Of a stretch of DNA of 64,000 nt, positions 60,383 to 64,000 are shown piece by piece (the first letter of the stretch is position 1; the number at the start of each line of letters is the position of its first letter). This stretch comes from Costus lasius (Eukaryota > Streptophyta > Magnoliopsida > Zingiberales > Costaceae). The translations under genes were made by a program, and so were the position numbers. The notes beneath the pieces were generated by a model. That model was given only the letters and a program-made list of their open reading frames with translations. It did not search any database and was not told where the DNA came from. The stretch is taken from positions 64,650,018-64,714,017 of the forward strand of contig CM050453.2 in assembly GCA_027563935.2 (NCBI GenBank), read 5' to 3'.

Positions 60383-60807
60383 CAATAAGAGGATAAAAGA
60401 TCCTAGCAAGATTTTAAGGATATAAAGATCCTAGCAAAGTTTTTAGGGACATAGAGATCCCTACATAATTTTTAGGGATATAAAGATCCCAACAAAGTTT
60501 TTTGGATATATAGATCTTAACAAAGTTTTTTCATCAAGATATATAGGATCCTGGCAAAGTTTTTTTATCAAGATATGTAGGATCCTGGTAATATTTTAGG
60601 ACATAAACGTCCTAGCAATGCATTTTCATCAGGATACATAGGATCCTGACATAGTTTTAGGACATAAACATCCTGACAACGTTTTTTCATCAGAATATAT
60701 AGTATCCTGGCATAGTTTTAGGATAGCAACATCCTGACAATGCTTTTTCATTAGGATATGTAGAATCCTAGCAATGTTTTAGGACATCAACGTCCTAACA
60801 ATGCTTT
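60383..60807. repeat. ~30-35-bp tandem array with a dyad in each unit
   Basis: About 13 units each hold AGGATATA-AGATCCT or AGGACATAAACGTCCT, a short inverted repeat, followed by AGCAATG or AGCAAAGTTTT. Two subtypes (AGGAT.. and AGGAC..) alternate in the right half, giving a higher-order unit of about 65-70 bp. Confidence 0.8.
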
Positions 60808-61480
60808 TCTTCCTTTCTCCTTTTTTTTCTTCTCTCTCTCCTTTTATTTGCTTCTCCTTTTTTGCCGAGAGCAACCTCCTCCACTCCTCTTCTCACGTGC
60901 CCGAGAGATCCTTCTTCCTTCTTCTCTATTTTTTATTGCCTCCAATTTTCTTATCTTACCGAGAGATATCTCCTTCTCCTTCTTTTTTAATATTCCTTCT
61001 CTTTTTATTGCCGCCGAGAGATCTTCCCCTCTCGTCCTTATTATTATTTTTTTTTTGCTTTGGCTCCTCTCTCAATTTCTCTTTCTTTCTGTGTTGCCGA
61101 AAGTTGGTTGCGATTTCTCCCCTCCCTCCTTTTTTTTTTTGGCTTATGTTGCACCCCCTTTTTATTGATATCCCCCTTCCCTTTTTAATGCCAAGCCAAC
61201 CTTCTTCTTTTCTATACGTCGAGGATCTCTTCTATCTTTTTTTGGAAAATCAAATTTTTTATTGATTTGGTTTGATTTAATTTTCAAAATTAGTTGCTTC
61301 ACACCTCTAATTAAATTTTTGCTTTGCTTTCTAGTGGCATGCTATCGCCTCCTCCATGCCATATTTCCTTTTTTATTCAATTGCTGTCCTTTATTGATTT
61401 TATTTATGATTATTCCCTTTTTTATTGATTTGATTTTATTTGATTGATTTTTTTTTTTGCACGCCTCCAATTTCCTACTT
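60808..61480. repeat. Pyrimidine-rich strand (~670 bp)
   Basis: The plus strand is mostly C and T in long runs, with GCCGAGAGATC words recurring (60864, 60900, 60959, 61012). The 154-codon frame through it (60801-61265) is only S, F, L and P and is a composition artefact. Confidence 0.75.
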
Positions 61481-63480
61481 GGTCAAAATTAAGCTTCATG
61501 ACAATATATTCAATTGCTATATTTTTGTTAATTTAATTTTCATCTACGTTACTAATTTTCTCAATCATGGTCAAAATCAATTTTGACCTCATCCAAAACA
61601 TGTACATATGGGTAAAAATAAATGGTTCAACACATGGGTGTGTATATATATCAAAAATCTACAAGGGACACCAATTGTCATTACCATGTGTTCATACTAT
61701 ATACTAGCCCAATAGTGGAATAGTATACTAGTTGTCATGGATTTAGCACAAATCCCAAAGCACACCGAGGTTGATCAATGATGGGACCCCTCGTCATCAA
61801 ATGTCTTGGACGACTTGGGCGTGCGATCGTGCCACTGAGGTTGGCACAAATCCATAGGGCGAGGGTCGAGTCGAACCACGGAGCGTGGGTTCACACGTGG
61901 ATGTGGGTTTCAGACTCGACCCATGGACCCCAGACCCTCTCGTGCGAGCTTGTGAGTGAGCGCGATAAAAAGGGTCAACTGTGGGGCAATTTTGAGGTCT
62001 AATCAGCCCCGAACTAGCCCGAACCAACCAACCAGGCTGAACCAAACCGACTGAATTCAGCCGGTTCAGCAACACGCATGCGCGAAAGGGGGGGAAATTT
62101 CCCCTGTTCATCTTCTCTGCGCCGCGTGCACTATCACCACCGCTGATTCCAGCCAGGTGGAGGGGGCGCACTGGAAAAGGAAAGTTGCCGTCAGTGGGTG
62201 CCGGCGTGGTGGCAAGGCTGGCAATGAAATAGGGTGTGGACTCCTACATGGACGAGCCCAGGGCGACGATTGGAGTTCGCCCCGGAGGAAGCATGATTTC
62301 CAGCGATGAATCGCCGGAGATCGTGGCTTGCATGGCGGCGAGGTTGAATTTCTATCCTCGTCGAGGGAAGGTTGTCAATCAAGCGGAATCGGGTGCTTGG
62401 GCAAGGTCTGGCGACGGCAATTTCAGATCTGGAAGTAAAGCTTCGGTTTTCTGGTTCGGCGACGAGGTTTTGACCATGGACTCGCCGACGTGAAGTTTCC
62501 AGGTTGTTCTTCGGTGCCCTGAGGTAAGGAGGGAATCATCCCCTCCGGCGCCGGTAGCTAGACGCGGGAGAGGGATTGGAATTTTCGATTTCCGGTTCTA
62601 CGCAGCCAACACTTCCATTGGGTCTCGATTCTCATCGGCGGCGGCTTCTCGGGCGACGAATCTTCGACGGCGGCTTCTCCGTCCATCGGCAACTAGATCC
62701 CGACCAGCCAACATGACTCTGGTGGCCGGACGGTGATGGACGAGGAAGGGGATTCATCCCCTGTTTCAGATGCCGAGCGAGCCCCTGTTTCAAATGCGAG
62801 CCGTGAAGGAGGAGAAAGGGGAGGAGAGAGAAGCTTCATCGCGCGCGTTCATCCGCACGTCTCGTTTCGTCCGAACTTTCCGACGTAGCTTTCAGAAGGA
62901 TCTCAGTGGGCTCGGCTCGTGGAGTGGTGGCACGCTACAAGGGTAAACCCTCCCCGGATCTATCGTGTGTAGTGGTAGTAGAACGGTTTTCCTGTGTAGT
63001 AGTGGATAGGGATTTTACCCACCGTCCAGACTTCGTGTGACATTTTGTCCCGTCAGTTCTTTATGCTATTTGTCCGCATATGTATAGTGTGGATTGTGTT
63101 TGCTTGTAGGTGATTGCATAAACGTGCCGACACCCTCGAAAGTGTTCGTGCACGTCGCTTGTTGCATTCCAAGACGTGTGTGCCGGCACCCTTGAAGGTG
63201 TTCGCCACCGCCTCCTTATGATTGATTGAGGCCGCGCCAATATCTATCTCGGCTGTGTAGAGAAAGAAGCGTGGGCTGTGAACTATTTGTGAGTGCATAG
63301 TGGTCGGAGAGTCTCTGACGCGCTATTGCACAAGTGTGAGATTTGTATCGTGTCCGAAAGGTGGTATTTACACCGAACCCTTCGCACACGTGGGTGTAAG
63401 GACTAATAGAGTGCTGGGCTAGCTTCCACAACACGATTCTAACTGGTCGCGGGCCACTCTAGTGTAGGGCTAAGATCTCC
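61481..63480. other. Mixed block without a supportable gene; GC-rich 61830-62960
   Basis: Several overlapping frames of 60-125 codons occur on both strands of the GC-rich part, none with a domain. Two copies of a CACCCTYGAARGTGTTCG stretch stand near 63131 and 63187. Together with 57130-61480 this could be part of a very long LTR or leader, but no LTR end or primer site was found. Confidence 0.4.
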
Positions 63481-64000
63481 GCGAGATCTGCCGGTTATGG
63501 TTCAGTTTATTATTAAAAAAATAAATTGCCCATAACACTAGTGCATATTGGTATTTAAAACATTAGAGTAGACCATTATTTACTTCAACTAGATCATTCT
63601 AAACTGCACAATATTAACCAAATTCTAAACTAAAATTTACTTAAATATTATCATAATATCAATGTAAATCAACTTCATAAAGAAAATAAGTTTAGAAACA
63701 TAAACATCATAATCTAGATTACCATCATTCTAAAAATAAGTGGTTGTCGTATCAAAAGAGCACTCATATGATTGTAAGATATAATAATCTCAAAATCTAA
63801 ATAAGTAAATAGTCAAAAACATCATTCATCACCATAAAAACACTATGTATTGTCATAATTATCATCCGTTTCACATCAATATCATTTTTATTTAATGTGG
63901 TGCCCAAGTGTAAGCATCATTTTGATCTTGTTAAGGTGCACTTAAGTAATGCCTCATAAAATAAGGACACATTGGAGTCTAACATGTTCTGTATGGACCT
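63481..64000. other. AT-rich end of window, nothing recognised
   Basis: There is a sharp drop in G+C after about 63500, with no frame or repeat of note. Confidence 0.4.

Noticed and set aside
57130..60807. CRISPR-like array
   Set aside because: Repeats are diverged and contiguous with no unique spacers, and the genome is that of a plant.
60801..61265. 154-codon Phe/Leu/Ser-rich frame resembling a membrane protein
   Set aside because: It is the translation of a pyrimidine-rich strand, and hydrophobicity follows from the composition.
61740..61880. tRNA-like GGTCGAGTCGAACCACGG words
   Set aside because: No cloverleaf with acceptor and anticodon arms could be drawn around them.

Overview
This window is repeat-dense nuclear DNA of a flowering plant. 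The evidence is long terminal repeat (LTR) retrotransposons of the Ty1/Copia and Ty3/Gypsy superfamilies, plant-type MITEs, tRNA-Met primer binding sites, and one exon of a plant-style histidine-phosphatase gene. I cannot name the species. No bacterial-type operon, CRISPR array, rRNA or tRNA gene was seen.

Layout. 1-16.5 kb is a nest of Copia elements, mostly on the minus strand. Element A has its 3' LTR and the end of pol at 1-1988 and its 5' LTR at 13403-16493. It is broken by a block (1989-13402) holding a nearly perfect 4-kb palindrome made of retroelement parts, fused to a nearly complete element B. A solo LTR (D) sits inside A's 5' LTR with a clean 5-bp target-site duplication (TSD). 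16.5-22.5 kb holds a decayed Gypsy element carrying another solo LTR (H). 22466-31537 is element F, a complete and very young Copia element: two 1676-bp LTRs, TSD CTACA, an uninterrupted 1293-residue Gag-Pol frame, a primer binding site and a polypurine tract.

31.5-45 kb is poorer in recognisable elements. It holds a GC-rich block of probable LTR origin, a MULE-type foldback MITE with a 9-bp TSD, a solo LTR (J1), a long AT-rich gene-poor stretch, the only clear host coding sequence (41815-42489, minus, last exon of a phosphoglycerate-mutase-like protein), and a Tourist-like MITE. 45-51 kb holds solo LTR J2 nested in solo LTR K, and a 700-bp purine/pyrimidine-alternating microsatellite. These may all lie inside an older DNA transposon. 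52-57 kb is a decayed plus-strand Copia element (G) and a short LTR with a tRNA-Met-like binding site. 57-61.5 kb is a run of three different minisatellite-like arrays followed by a pyrimidine-rich strand. The last 2.5 kb has no gene I can support.

How the parts relate. Nearly every feature is a retroelement or a remnant of one, and the order of nesting can be read: old Gypsy and Copia remnants, then A, then B/palindrome and D, with F separately and recently inserted. F looks capable of coding for its own mobility proteins; B is stopped by one nonsense codon in integrase. The most unusual structure is the palindrome at 1989-6031: its transcript would be a hairpin of nearly 2 kb against a family that still has an intact copy 16 kb away, which would make it a candidate source of silencing small RNAs. 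The hairpin is seen in the sequence; its expression and effect are inference.
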